Shown piece by piece: positions 43,408 to 53,334 of a stretch of 64,000 nucleotides of DNA. The translations under genes were made by a program, and so were the position numbers. The first letter of the stretch is position 1. Each line of letters opens with the position of its first letter. Origin of the DNA: Paenibacillus aceris (GTDB taxonomy: Bacteria; Bacillota; Bacilli; Paenibacillales; NBRC-103111); assembly GCF_017874035.1 (NCBI RefSeq), contig NZ_JAGGKV010000013.1:62001-126000 (forward strand), in the 5' to 3' direction. The notes beneath the pieces are model-generated. The model searched no databases and was not told the origin of the DNA. It saw nothing but the letters and a program-made list of their open reading frames with translations.

Positions 43408-45096
43408 TGCATGCTTACATTCCGGCATGAGCTCAATTTATGCATGCACTTATGAATCTTTCTTCAGACGACATGGTGATTGTGGATCAATAAGGTAAAA
43501 TGGTGGAATTTAATGATCGAAATATGTATGAGAAGAATGTTTAATAATCTAAAATCAGAAATTGAGAATTTTTACACTTCCCCAGCAGATTTTATGTTTG
43601 TTGATGGATATTCTGGATATCAATAGAATAACTAATGTTAATTCAGCAGTACTAACTAACGTTCCTAGTAGTGGTAGTGAGAAAGAGTTTATTATCTCTA
43701 TTACGACAGATGGATCTTAATCCGCTACGAAATACTACATTAGAATTGGAAGCTCAGCTATTATTAACATTATCTCGATACTTGATTCTAGTGATCGATG
43801 ACTCACAAAATCTATTAATATCAAATAGAATGATGCAGAAGCATTTTTCATTATTGTCTCGGGTTGTGGATCAAACCAATATAAGAGTTCTGTACATTGG
43901 GACTCTACCGTTTCAATTGCGTATAGAATCTCTAAATATAGCAAACATTAATAGAAGAAGCATACATTATAGTCTGATTGCTTAAATATAAATATAGATT
44001 CCAAAGCACGAACCCAATGGGCTATCGTGTTCCTTTTTTGTTTTAGGAAAAGAATACACACAGAGGAAGCTTAATCCAAAACAGGATTAATTCCGCATAT
44101 GCATTACTATGAATAAACATACAAAGTTTCATTTGCGGATAGTCTCAACAATTATGAAAACTAAGGTATCTTTGAGGTACCGCGAACGAACGAATTCTCA
44201 CTAATTGTGAAACCGGATCTTGATATAAAAATGTTTTTGGCAACTAAATTCTCAATAAATATGACACCACACAGAGTTATCGTAGTTCTCCCTTTCCCTA
44301 AGCACTCACACGGACAGCTTTTCCGAAATCTTCGTTGCCTTTCAATCGGATGTTCTACAAAAGTGTTGGAATAATAAACTCAATCCCCCCCCATATAACC
44401 AGGCGCTACCTCGTATTTATTAAAAGAGATGACGAGCTTCCCTTCATTATTGATATAGAAGTGACCCAATAATGTTTATCTGGATCTTCTTTCATCTGTT
44501 GTTTCATCTGATCTCTAATATTTCCACTGATATTAGTAATTCTTCTTCTGATATAGTCATCCCAGATCCTAATATTAATTGTTTGTGTATTTTACGCTCG
44601 ATATTGACAACAGTCTTATAATACCAACTTCGAGTGGCGACTCTTCATCTGGGTATCTTACAATCCCAGAACACCAGAAAATTGATTCATTATCTTCCAA
44701 AAAGACGATCTCTCCGTTTTTCATCCGGGATAGGCACTTTAAATACATTAGATTATGGTCTTTTGTTATACTTGGCAGTTTTATTATTTGCAACAAAACC
44801 CAAAATTGAATAAGAAATTAGAGAATTGTATGAAAAATAGAGGCATTGTATATAGATTTTCAAAGGAATGACTTGTTTTCGTAGTTCGTTCTGTTCATTC
44901 AATTTGATTATGATGGGATTAGAGAGAGTTATGATTACAAGTGGGAGGGACTTCCCAAAATGCTGAAAAGAAACATAGGATCGCCAAAAATGAAAGCGCT
45001 AACTTTGGTTCCGGGTATTTGTTAATACGAGTAATAGATAGAGTAATTGATGCATTGAAAATAGTGCAGTCAGAGTTAAAAGGGGGAGTTACTATT
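43408..45096. other. gene-poor, decayed stretch
   Basis: No intact gene was found. Short in-frame runs broken by stops occur, for example SSDDMVIVDQ-stop-GKMVEFNDRN near 43455-43530 and a 104-codon frame at 43671-43985 (LILVIDDSQNLLISNRMMQ). These could be the debris of a sensor-type protein, but I cannot name it. Small opposing frames at 44575-44809 have no credible ribosome sites. The last 150 bases lead into the AraC gene at 45097. Confidence 0.4.
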
Positions 45097-45897
45097 ATGC
45101 AAATATTTAATTCTTTTACACTTCCATTCCGGCTAAGATCCGTAGAGTACCTACGACTTCCTTCAATGAGAAATATTAATGTTACTGGCAACGATAGCTT
45201 CCATATTTTCGTCGGTGTAGCTGGTAGGGGAAGAATTCATATTAAAGATGAACCGGAATTCGTTCTTAGTCCCAGCCAAGCTGTTATCATAATGCCAAAT
45301 GTCCAGTTTACCTATGATGCGTTGGACAGCCAATGGGAATTTGCTATTGTTCGGTTTGATTGTTATTTTTCTGCATTATTACAATTCCGTTTACAATTGC
45401 AGAGACCGTTTCTGTTGCATTCAAAGAAACGTATCCTCGAATTAGTAGAGATGCTCTGCAAATATGAAAATGAAGACGTAGATGGTACGTTGAAGTCCTC
45501 TGAGATCGTTTATTCGATGTTAGCGGAAATTAAGCTCCAACTATTTAACTTGCATATGAAGGAGCCTTATTCGGAATTTACGACTCAAAAGGTAGTGGAT
45601 TATATCCACTTACACTATTCACGAAAGCTCACTCTTGAAGATATATCTAAGGAATTCGGCTATACACCGCAGCATCTTAATAAACTTTTCAAAAGCCAAT
45701 TAGGGCACACCATTTATCAATATATTCTGAAAGTCCAATTGGAACAGGCCAAGGATTTACTAGAGAGCGGGGGAATGACAGTAGAGCAAGTGGCTGAAAG
45801 AGTGGGCATGGAATCTAGATCATTGTACCGAATATTTAATAAAATGTATAAAATTCCTCCAGGAAAATTTCGCAAATCGTCTAGAAGAATAATATAA
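45097..45897 (+). CDS. AraC family transcriptional regulator
   Basis: A 266-residue soluble regulator. An N-terminal cupin-type sensing domain (about 10-100: FHIFVGVAGRGRIHIKDEPE, SPSQAVIIMPNVQFTYD) is followed by a helical linker and a C-terminal double HTH (about 170-262: LTLEDISKEFGYTPQHLNKL, MTVEQVAERVGMESRSLYRI). ATG 45097 is preferred because AAGGGGGAG lies 8 bases upstream, although an open frame extends back to 44941. It probably responds to a sugar and may control the adjacent island or the S-layer-like gene. A hairpin follows. Confidence 0.85.
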   Translation: MQIFNSFTLPFRLRSVEYLRLPSMRNINVTGNDSFHIFVGVAGRGRIHIKDEPEFVLSPSQAVIIMPNVQFTYDALDSQWEFAIVRFDCYFSALLQFRLQLQRPFLLHSKKRILELVEMLCKYENEDVDGTLKSSEIVYSMLAEIKLQLFNLHMKEPYSEFTTQKVVDYIHLHYSRKLTLEDISKEFGYTPQHLNKLFKSQLGHTIYQYILKVQLEQAKDLLESGGMTVEQVAERVGMESRSLYRIFNKMYKIPPGKFRKSSRRII

Positions 45898-45910
45898 TCG
45901 CACTGCTATA

Positions 45911-45945
45911 AATCCGTGGATATATGTGTCTACGGATTCTTTCCT
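45911..45945 (+). terminator. terminator of the 45097 AraC gene
   Basis: AATCCGTGGA and TCTACGGATT form a 10-bp stem with one G-T pair around 8 bases, followed by CTTTCCTTT. Confidence 0.65.
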
Positions 45946-46234
45946 TTAAACAAAAAAAAGGTCCCCTATTCGGGAACCTATATAAAAACGCGATCCAAGG
46001 AGGGAGGCGCTGAAAAACCGTTTTTAAGCTACGGGCAATTAGAACACTTCGTTGATACATTTCTAGTATAGAATGGATGATCGAAAAAAAACATGTTCAT
46101 AAGAAATTCATAATTTGATAAAAATGAAGACGTTTATCTTCATTATCGCACATTTCAGATTCAGTATGTACATAACAAAATTCTACATATACAGCTAAAC
46201 TGAGGAAAATACAATTGGGGAGGAAAAATAGAAA
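45946..46234 (+). promoter_or_regulatory. leader region of the S-layer-like gene
   Basis: A second hairpin (AGGTCCCCTATTCGGGAACCT, about 45960-45981) lies near the start. A further stem, ATGAAGA with TCTTCAT (about 46124-46143), lies about 90 bases before the start codon. Long structured leaders are common for abundantly made S-layer mRNAs. I see no certain promoter. Confidence 0.35.
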
Positions 46235-49200
46235 ATGAGAAAAAAATTTAAGCTAATAGCATGCATTTTATTGGCATGTACTCTGCAAACGTCGGTAGCA
46301 AATGCCGATGACGCAATAACACCTTCTAGCAGTATTGAGGGGAAAGTGGCAACGGCAATAAAATCTTCATCCGATTTTAAGGATCTGGTCAATGTAGAAG
46401 CCGATTTGAAGGTTAAGATCGACGCCTTGTTAAAAGCCGGCATATTTGAAGGTACAGAGGCAGATGTTTTTGGTATTAACGAAAACATGACGCGCGCCCA
46501 ATTTGCGAAGGTTCTCGTTCTTATTTTTGGGACAAAAGTTGACGATACATTGAAACTTTCTAGCTTCCCCGATGTTAAAGCTGACGACAAAGCAAACGGT
46601 TGGGCGGTACCGTATATTGAAGCTGCAAAAAAGGCGGGTTTTATCGACGGTAAATCTGAGACAACGTTTGATCCGGGCGCTAATGTTACTCTGGGGGAGT
46701 TCGCGACCGCTCTAGTTAAGGGCTTGGGCAAAAAGATCGATGTAACTTTAACTCCGTGGTATAAAGACGCTATCGGACAAGCTATAGCTGCTAAGCTGCT
46801 TTCGGAAGGAGCTGAAGGCTCAAAGTATGCTACACGTGCAGATCTGGTATTAGGCGCATATGAGGGACAGAAAGCTTATCTTAGCGCTAATCAGCCGGCC
46901 AAAGTTTCTTTGACGGCAGTTAAAGCTAGTGGCGCACAAAAGATTGATGTGACGTTAAATCGCGATGTCGATACCTCGAAAGCTACCTTTACTGTTGAGA
47001 AAGGTACTTTGACAATTAGCGCAACCGCTGTATGGGCCGCCGACAACAAGTCGGCAACACTGACACTGAATGATACGAAGCTATCGAGCGGGGATTATAC
47101 GGTTACTCTTGGCGGATTGGATGCATCTGCTATCGACCAGGCTACGGCTTCATTCACAGCTCAAGATGAAACTATGCAAAAGCTGGATTTCGTTTCGACA
47201 AGCGATGTACTCGCCGATGCCAAGAATATTGTAGTAAAGATCAAGGCGACGAACCAATATGGTGAAAATGCTTCATTCTCGGCAGGATCTTATTCCGTTG
47301 TTGCTGGTAATAACAATGACGTAAATCCGCGTCTTAGCAAGTCAGCCGATGGCACATTGCAATTGAAGCTCGATACAAGCTCCTTAACCGGAAAACAAGA
47401 AAATATATCCAGGTTGCCAGTCACTGTCTGGTTCAACGATACACATATCTCCCTTACAAAAACCTTTACTCTCGGAAATGTGCCATTCGTAACAAAAATG
47501 GAAATTGGTGATGTTACCTATAGTAGCGGCACAGCTATTAATAAAAAAGGTGAAACGGCGACAATAAGTCTAAATTTGTATGACCATTACGGCGGAATGT
47601 TGGGCAGAGACAGCGATGCTTACAAAGATGCTAATCTACAAGCCATTTTTAATCCATATGAGGAAAACCTTATGACGGAAATAGGAAATTGGGATTCGGG
47701 CAATTCGAATGCCCCGCAGCTTCGGGTTTCGCTTAAGAATGATATCGAACAATCCGTTGACTATAACTTGTTAGTTCAGTATCAGGGAGCTACCGCTCAG
47801 AAGAAAATCAGTGTAAAATCGGCAGCTTTAGCAACTAAAGTTCAGCTTGGGGACTTAAGCGGAGTTATTGCTGCAGGAGACACGGATATTTATATTCCTG
47901 TAATAGCATTTGATGCTAATGGGAACCAACTGAGTGTGGAGGATCTCATAAGTGACACGAATATAAACCGTATTAAGGTCATAGTATCTGGTGCAACATT
48001 CGAATCTAACATTCTAAATTATGGAGATCATAAAGGCACGATTCATTTGAAAAATATTACTGTAAATGCTAGAGGAGTTGTTTCTGTATCGGTAAACATC
48101 GCAACGGCAGGAGCGAACAGCTTTGAGACGAAACAGTATATGGTGGGCTCTGTCCGGGTCCCGGATCATTTGAAAGTTGCTACGGAACCGACTAAGTATA
48201 TTAATCCAGGAACCTACAGCAGTTTCGCCATTCAAGCGATCGACCAATATGGCTCTAATATGGACAGTTCTTTTGTAACTGACGCAAACGGAAATCTGCT
48301 CCTGGGTGTTACGGATACAAGCAGAGTCACGGGAAATGTATATTATTATGTAACATGGACGCCTAATAACTTGGTATCTGGGAAAAAGTGGATATCTACT
48401 GATGCAGACGGAGGTGGATTAATTGGTACGGCAGAGAATTATGATGCTGTCAATAATATTGCGACTTATAAAAATATCATTGCAGATTCCAATGGTTATG
48501 GTTTGAAAAATGATCAATTCGATTTGATGCACAATACATATCGATTATATACAGATCTCGGGGCAACCGGCTCCTTCGGTTTTACTGCTAAACTGATGAA
48601 GGTTGGGACAGATGGAAGGGAGACTGTTATCCATACAGTAACTCGCACCGTAAATGTAACTTCAGGCAGCGATAATTTGACGTATTCAATCAATGCAGTC
48701 CCTACGTTATTTAATGCGCTCAACAGCGGTGTTATCGAAACGACTAACTATGACGGAATCAATACTTTGACGGATGAGACACAAAAAGATGCAAAAGACA
48801 GTAAATTCGGCCGTGAAGTGACAATCTCGGCTGTCACCGCTGCTGGGGATTCCGTTGCGCTTGTCGCTAAACAGATTTCCGCCATTTCCAGCTCCAATAT
48901 GTCAGTTGCTAGGGTAGTATATAGTAACGGGCAAGCATTTGTAATCGGAAATGCCGCTGGAACAGCGGCACTTAATATAAGCTACAGGGTAGCCGACGGT
49001 TCAACCAAAACGTTGAAAACAACAGTAACAGTGAAGAATGACTCTCTCGGCGTCGATCACGTTACAGCCGGAAATACCGGTGTGCAAACAATAGGATTAA
49101 CGGGTAGCAATGCATGGAACGTGATGGATCTGCAAGTTTATGATAATTACGGGGTCAATTTTGAAAAGATGGATGGACTTAAGTACAACTATTTATTCGG

Positions 49201-49408
49201 AGTCGTATTCTCAGTGGATCATATCAAACCGATAGATAGTACCAAACCATCGGGAATGATTCAAATTGACCAGTTTGGCAACATAACGATTAGCAAAGCC
49301 GATGGTTCGACTGCAGCAAGTGTTTCTGATGCAAACATTTCCGGCTTTGATTTAACGGGGGCTTCGGCAAACGGAAAATCAGCTACGACTCCTGTAAAAG
49401 TTCAGTAA
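46235..49408 (+). CDS. S-layer-like surface protein with three SLH motifs
   Basis: A 1057-residue secreted protein. The signal peptide (about 1-24, MRKKFKLIACILLAC, cleaved near VANA) is followed by three SLH repeats at about 45-225. Markers are the first repeat's NENMTRAQFAKVLVLIFG, then FPDVKADDKANGWAVPYIEA with TFDPGANVTLGEFATALVKG, and a weaker third (WYKDAIGQAIAAKLL, YATRADLVLGAYEG). SLH domains bind pyruvylated wall polymers. The remaining 830 residues are Thr/Ser/Asn-rich beta-sandwich repeats with many AxDxYG-type turns. GGGGAGGA precedes the ATG. It is a single-gene unit with its own terminator. Confidence 0.85.
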   Translation: MRKKFKLIACILLACTLQTSVANADDAITPSSSIEGKVATAIKSSSDFKDLVNVEADLKVKIDALLKAGIFEGTEADVFGINENMTRAQFAKVLVLIFGTKVDDTLKLSSFPDVKADDKANGWAVPYIEAAKKAGFIDGKSETTFDPGANVTLGEFATALVKGLGKKIDVTLTPWYKDAIGQAIAAKLLSEGAEGSKYATRADLVLGAYEGQKAYLSANQPAKVSLTAVKASGAQKIDVTLNRDVDTSKATFTVEKGTLTISATAVWAADNKSATLTLNDTKLSSGDYTVTLGGLDASAIDQATASFTAQDETMQKLDFVSTSDVLADAKNIVVKIKATNQYGENASFSAGSYSVVAGNNNDVNPRLSKSADGTLQLKLDTSSLTGKQENISRLPVTVWFNDTHISLTKTFTLGNVPFVTKMEIGDVTYSSGTAINKKGETATISLNLYDHYGGMLGRDSDAYKDANLQAIFNPYEENLMTEIGNWDSGNSNAPQLRVSLKNDIEQSVDYNLLVQYQGATAQKKISVKSAALATKVQLGDLSGVIAAGDTDIYIPVIAFDANGNQLSVEDLISDTNINRIKVIVSGATFESNILNYGDHKGTIHLKNITVNARGVVSVSVNIATAGANSFETKQYMVGSVRVPDHLKVATEPTKYINPGTYSSFAIQAIDQYGSNMDSSFVTDANGNLLLGVTDTSRVTGNVYYYVTWTPNNLVSGKKWISTDADGGGLIGTAENYDAVNNIATYKNIIADSNGYGLKNDQFDLMHNTYRLYTDLGATGSFGFTAKLMKVGTDGRETVIHTVTRTVNVTSGSDNLTYSINAVPTLFNALNSGVIETTNYDGINTLTDETQKDAKDSKFGREVTISAVTAAGDSVALVAKQISAISSSNMSVARVVYSNGQAFVIGNAAGTAALNISYRVADGSTKTLKTTVTVKNDSLGVDHVTAGNTGVQTIGLTGSNAWNVMDLQVYDNYGVNFEKMDGLKYNYLFGVVFSVDHIKPIDSTKPSGMIQIDQFGNITISKADGSTAASVSDANISGFDLTGASANGKSATTPVKVQ

Positions 49409-49444
49409 CTCAGTTCATCGCACTGCTAAGGAACACGAATAATT

Positions 49445-49490
49445 GACGGCCTTCATTCTCCATTTTTTGGTGAGAAGGTCGTCTATTTGT
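49445..49490 (+). terminator. terminator of the S-layer-like gene
   Basis: GACGGCCTTC pairs with GAAGGTCGTC (one mismatch allowed as G-T), with a T-rich loop, followed by TATTTGTTATTT. Confidence 0.7.
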
Positions 49491-49585
49491 TATTTGGTTG
49501 CGGCTGCAAAGCTTGCAGCGTGGCGCTTTATAAAAGTGCGAAAGAATAAACCTTTTAAAGTGCTGTGCTTTATGTTAGTATCATG

Positions 49586-49596
49586 TTGTCTGACAA
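49586..49596 (+). promoter_or_regulatory. LutR/FadR-type operator in front of lutABC
   Basis: TTGTCTGACAA fits the GntR/FadR-subfamily consensus TNGTNNNACNA exactly and is itself a perfect inverted repeat. It lies just downstream of a candidate promoter (TTTAAA, 16 bases, TAGTAT at 49576-49581), where a bound repressor would block transcription of lutABC. Confidence 0.65.
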
Positions 49597-49626
49597 CCTG
49601 ATATATTTTTGAAAGTGGTGCATTTT

Positions 49627-50355
49627 ATGAAAATATCATTATTCATTACCTGCTTAAGTGACGCTTTATACCCGAAAGTCGGAGAGGCGATATCTCGAAT
49701 TTTGAGCGATCACGGCATTTTGCTGCACTTCCCGACCATTCAAACTTGCTGCGGGCAGCCTGCTTACAACAGCGGCTACTGGGAGGAAGCAAGGGCAACG
49801 GCGAAAACAATATTTGCTGCTTTTGAAGATAGCGACTTCGTCATCTCGGCCTCAGGATCTTGTACGTATATGATTCATCACTATGCGAATCTCTTCAAGG
49901 ATGATCCAGAAATGCGGGACAAAGCCTTGCAATTACAGAACAAAACATATGAGTTCACGCAGTTTCTCGTAGGTGTACTTGGTATAACTGATCTTGGAGC
50001 GAGGTTTCCGCATAAAGTTACGTATCATCCCTCCTGCCACGGCAGCAGGCTTCTTGGTGTGAAGGAAGAACCGCTGGCATTGCTGCAGCAGGTAAGGGAG
50101 TTAGAATTAGTGCCGTTGCCTTTTGCCGAGGATTGCTGTGGATTTGGAGGGACTTTTGCTGTGAAAATGGCGGATATCTCCGGGGCCATGGTGAATGAAA
50201 AAGTGGATCATGTGAAAGAAACGGAAGCGGAGGTGCTTGTCGGCCTGGACATGGCCTGTCTGATGAACATTGCCGGCAATCTGCGCTTTCGAAATGAACC
50301 AGTCAAAGTTATGCATCTGGCTGAACTGTTATATGAAGGGGTGAAAAAAGCATGA
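49627..50355 (+). CDS. lutA: L-lactate utilization protein LutA
   Basis: A 242-residue protein with the two Cys-rich CCG-type motifs that bind iron-sulfur or heme-disulfide-like centres: TCCGQPAYNSGYWEEA (about residues 38-53) and EDCCGFGGTFAVK (about 167-179), with YHPSCHGSRLLGV between them. LutA, B and C together oxidise L-lactate to pyruvate. ATG 49627 is chosen; a TTG at 49609 has no good site. The last four bases overlap lutB. Confidence 0.93.
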   Translation: MKISLFITCLSDALYPKVGEAISRILSDHGILLHFPTIQTCCGQPAYNSGYWEEARATAKTIFAAFEDSDFVISASGSCTYMIHHYANLFKDDPEMRDKALQLQNKTYEFTQFLVGVLGITDLGARFPHKVTYHPSCHGSRLLGVKEEPLALLQQVRELELVPLPFAEDCCGFGGTFAVKMADISGAMVNEKVDHVKETEAEVLVGLDMACLMNIAGNLRFRNEPVKVMHLAELLYEGVKKA

Positions 50356-51866
50356 GTCAAAAAGAAGCAGCAGGGAAGACAGTCAAGGAGCGAGCAGATC
50401 AAGCACTGCACGACGAGTTCCTTCGCAAGGCGGTTATGTTTACGACAGAACGGCTGCGGAGCGGTAAACTCAAAGCTGCGGAAGAACACGGGAACTGGGA
50501 GGAATGGCGTGAAAGAGGCAGGCAAATTCGGCTGCATACCATAGCCCATCTGGATTATTACTTACATACGTTTGCTGAAAATGCTCGGGAGAACGGTGTC
50601 CATGTTCATTTTGCCGAGACGGCTGTTGACGCTGTGAAGCTATCCTTGACCATTGCCAAAGAGAAAGCGGCCCGAACCGTCGTTAAGTCCAAATCCATGG
50701 TTACAGAGGAACTGCACTTGAATCAGGCACTTGCCTCCATTGGCGTTGAAGCCATTGAAACGGATTTAGGCGAATATATTATTCAATTGGCCGACGAAAC
50801 GCCCTCCCATATTATCATTCCAGCGATTCACAAAAACCGGTTTCAGATTGCTGATTTATTATCTAAGGAAGCAGGGGAGACTCTACCGCCAGATACGACG
50901 ATATTGGCAGGATTTGTCCGCAGAAAGCTGCGGGAAAAATTTCTGGAGGCGGATATTGGCATCACGGGCTGCAACTTTGCTATTGCGGAAAGTGGGTCTA
51001 TTGTTCTGTTTGAAAATGAAGGCAACGCGCGTATGGTTTCCACCGTGCCCAAGACACAAATTACACTCATGGGCATGGAGCGGATTATACCAAGTTGGAT
51101 GGATTTGGAGGTCATGGCGACACTGCTGCCGCGTTCGGCTACCGGCCAAAAGCTGACCGTCTATATGTCCGGAATTACAGGCCCACGGCGTGGACCCGAT
51201 GCAGACGGTCCGGAGGAGATGCATATTATTATCGTCGACAACGGGCGTTCTTTGCAGCTTGGCGATCCGGAATTTCAGGAGCTGCTCAACTGCATCCGCT
51301 GCGGGGCCTGCCTGAATGCATGCCCTGTTTATCGTCATATTGGCGGTCACGCATATGGCGGCACCTACAGCGGACCGATTGGGGCGGTGTTAACCCCTGC
51401 GCTCCAGAAGAACACAGCGGATTGGGACGACATTGCCAACGCTTCCAGCCTATGCGGCGCGTGTTACGAAGCTTGTCCTGTGAAAATACCGCTCCACGAT
51501 ATGCTTGTCTCACTGCGTCGTCGCAAAGTGGAGCAGGGGCATGGCGACAAACTTGAACAAGTCGGGATGAAAGGCTTTGCAACCATCCTGGGAAGCGCGA
51601 AGCGATTTAATACCGTATTGAAACTAGCACGTATCGGCCAAAAGATGGTCGTTCGCGATCAAGGTATTCGACTGCGCGTAGGGCCATTAAAAGGATGGAA
51701 TACGTATCGAGTTGCGCCTAGTCTGCCTAAGGCTTCTTTCCGAGACAGCTGGGGTACGCTTGAACACCAAATACGTCAAGAATTTAAAGGAATAGACCCG
51801 GTTTTGCACAGTCGTATGCAAGATGCGTTGACGAAGAGAAAAAAACAAGGAGGACATCAAGGATGA
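50352..51866 (+). CDS. lutB: L-lactate utilization iron-sulfur protein LutB
   Basis: A 504-residue protein with an N-terminal LUD domain (TEELHLNQALASIGVEAIET, ITGCNFAIAESGSIVLFENE) and two 4Fe-4S ferredoxin clusters in the C-terminal part: CIRCGACLNACPVYRH (about residues 315-330) and LCGACYEACPVKIPL (about 366-380). It is the electron-transfer subunit of the lactate dehydrogenase complex. The start overlaps lutA by 4 bases and the end overlaps lutC by 4 bases, so all three are coupled. Confidence 0.95.
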   Translation: MSQKEAAGKTVKERADQALHDEFLRKAVMFTTERLRSGKLKAAEEHGNWEEWRERGRQIRLHTIAHLDYYLHTFAENARENGVHVHFAETAVDAVKLSLTIAKEKAARTVVKSKSMVTEELHLNQALASIGVEAIETDLGEYIIQLADETPSHIIIPAIHKNRFQIADLLSKEAGETLPPDTTILAGFVRRKLREKFLEADIGITGCNFAIAESGSIVLFENEGNARMVSTVPKTQITLMGMERIIPSWMDLEVMATLLPRSATGQKLTVYMSGITGPRRGPDADGPEEMHIIIVDNGRSLQLGDPEFQELLNCIRCGACLNACPVYRHIGGHAYGGTYSGPIGAVLTPALQKNTADWDDIANASSLCGACYEACPVKIPLHDMLVSLRRRKVEQGHGDKLEQVGMKGFATILGSAKRFNTVLKLARIGQKMVVRDQGIRLRVGPLKGWNTYRVAPSLPKASFRDSWGTLEHQIRQEFKGIDPVLHSRMQDALTKRKKQGGHQG

Positions 51867-52588
51867 GTGAGCGCAGTCAAGCATGGCTGGCACAATTGGA
51901 CTCTCAGTCAGTTAAGGAACAAGAGCGGTTTATGAACGGCATTGCCAGTAAGCTGGGGCGAGCAAGAGTCGTAGAGAAGCCCGTGCATCCCTATCGGGGA
52001 GCACCAGATTTTTGGCATAAATTCGAATGGCCGTTGGAAGAAAGAATTGAGCAGTTTACGACGAATTTTCAAGCGGCAGGAGGCTATGTTGTTAGGCTTT
52101 CTTCGATGGGGAAAGCGAAATTAGCGATAATCGATATCGTGCAATCATTAGGCGTTAACAAGATTATCCATCAGGATCAATCTGAGCTGCATGCCCTTCA
52201 TCTTAGCGATGCGTTATCGGAAGCGCAGATATCCGCGTGGAACACGGACAGACGGGAAAGCTGGAAAGCCGCGGCTGCCGCGGCCGACCTTGGTATCGTT
52301 CTTGCGGATGCTGCAGCGGCTTACACCGGATCGCTAACTGTGTTATCATCAAAGGAAAAGGGGAGATCGGTTAGTCTTCTTCCTACATCTTTGATCGTGA
52401 TTCTTCCTGTGGAACGGCTGAAGACCCGACTAGGGGAGATTCTGACTCATTTCGATCAATCGGCAAGGAAGGATCTTCCCGCTGGCATTCACTTTATTTC
52501 AGGTCCCAGCCGTTCGGCGGATATTGAGAACGATTTGACCATAGGTGTTCACGGCCCTGGTATCGTGCATGTGCTAATCATCGGGTAA
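51863..52588 (+). CDS. lutC: L-lactate utilization protein LutC
   Basis: A 241-residue LUD-domain protein. Key stretches are LGIVLADAAAAYTGSLTVLS, SLLPTSLIVILPVERLKTRL and the C-terminal GPSRSADIENDLTIGVHGPG, typical of LutC/YkgG. AAGGAGGACATCAAGG supplies a strong ribosome site. It is the third gene of the coupled lutABC operon and is followed after 14 bases by the GntR regulator. Confidence 0.94.
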   Translation: MSERSQAWLAQLDSQSVKEQERFMNGIASKLGRARVVEKPVHPYRGAPDFWHKFEWPLEERIEQFTTNFQAAGGYVVRLSSMGKAKLAIIDIVQSLGVNKIIHQDQSELHALHLSDALSEAQISAWNTDRRESWKAAAAAADLGIVLADAAAAYTGSLTVLSSKEKGRSVSLLPTSLIVILPVERLKTRLGEILTHFDQSARKDLPAGIHFISGPSRSADIENDLTIGVHGPGIVHVLIIG

Positions 52589-52602
52589 AAGAGGTTATAA
52601 GC

Positions 52603-53310
52603 ATGGAAGTCAATAAGCTGCTCAAACGCAATCATTATGACGAAATGGCTGATCAAATCAAGCAAATGATTCTGCAAGGGCAACTCCAAACAGGAGATAA
52701 ACTCCCGTCTACGAAAGAACTGTCCGAGCGATTTGGAGTTGGACGTTCCACGGCGCGGGAAGCACTCAGCGCGTTAAAAGCCATGGGACTTATCGAAATC
52801 CGACAGGGAGGCGGCTGCAGAGTGATCAGCCAAGTGCCAACCGAAGTATTATTGCCGGAGATGGCTTCCTTGCGGATGAATCGAACGACGCTACTTGAAT
52901 TGATGGAAGTCAGGCAATCCTTAGAGGTGTCGATTGCCGCGATTGCCGCCAAGAATAGAACAGAGAAGGATTTGCATCAGCTTCATCTCGTTCTGAACGA
53001 AATGGTAAGCGCTGTAGGTAATGATATTGAAGGCGAGAGAACGGATGTATCCTTCCACGTGATGCTGGTTCAAGCCACTCATAATGCCATTATGGAACGA
53101 ACCTGTCAATCCATCATAAAGCCGATGGAAGTGATGATACGGGATATTCGCCGAGCTGAATTGTACGCCAATCAGGATGTGGCCATTCAGCTTTTGAAAG
53201 AACATACACGGATTTACGAGGCTATTCGCAGTGGGGATCAAGAGCAGGCATCGCAAGCGATGAGATCGCATTTGGAACATGTGGAAAGCATCTTGGTCAA
53301 ATATATTTGA
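52603..53310 (+). CDS. lutR: FadR-subfamily GntR regulator (LutR-like)
   Basis: A 235-residue regulator. It has an N-terminal winged helix (LQTGDKLPSTKELSERFGVG, RSTAREALSALKAMGLIEIR, about residues 27-68) and a C-terminal FCD helical domain (about 90-225) in which Asp/His residues such as TDVSFHVMLVQATHN bind a metal and the effector. Its position at the end of lutABC and the matching operator upstream of lutA point to a lactate-responsive repressor. An AAGAGG site precedes the ATG. Confidence 0.88.
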   Translation: MEVNKLLKRNHYDEMADQIKQMILQGQLQTGDKLPSTKELSERFGVGRSTAREALSALKAMGLIEIRQGGGCRVISQVPTEVLLPEMASLRMNRTTLLELMEVRQSLEVSIAAIAAKNRTEKDLHQLHLVLNEMVSAVGNDIEGERTDVSFHVMLVQATHNAIMERTCQSIIKPMEVMIRDIRRAELYANQDVAIQLLKEHTRIYEAIRSGDQEQASQAMRSHLEHVESILVKYI

Positions 53311-53334
53311 CACTTAGTACTGTGAGGGATAGTC

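Noticed and set aside
44174..44184. T-box-like GAGGTACCGCG
   Set aside because: Only part of the T-box core is present, with no specifier stem, terminator hairpin or downstream aminoacyl or biosynthesis gene.
44575..44809. Two opposing frames of about 75 codons
   Set aside because: They overlap on opposite strands, and neither has a ribosome site or recognisable motif.
44941..45096. 52-codon N-terminal extension of the 45097 AraC gene
   Set aside because: The extension is basic and unlike AraC cupin domains, and the ATG at 45097 has a clear AAGGGGGAG site.
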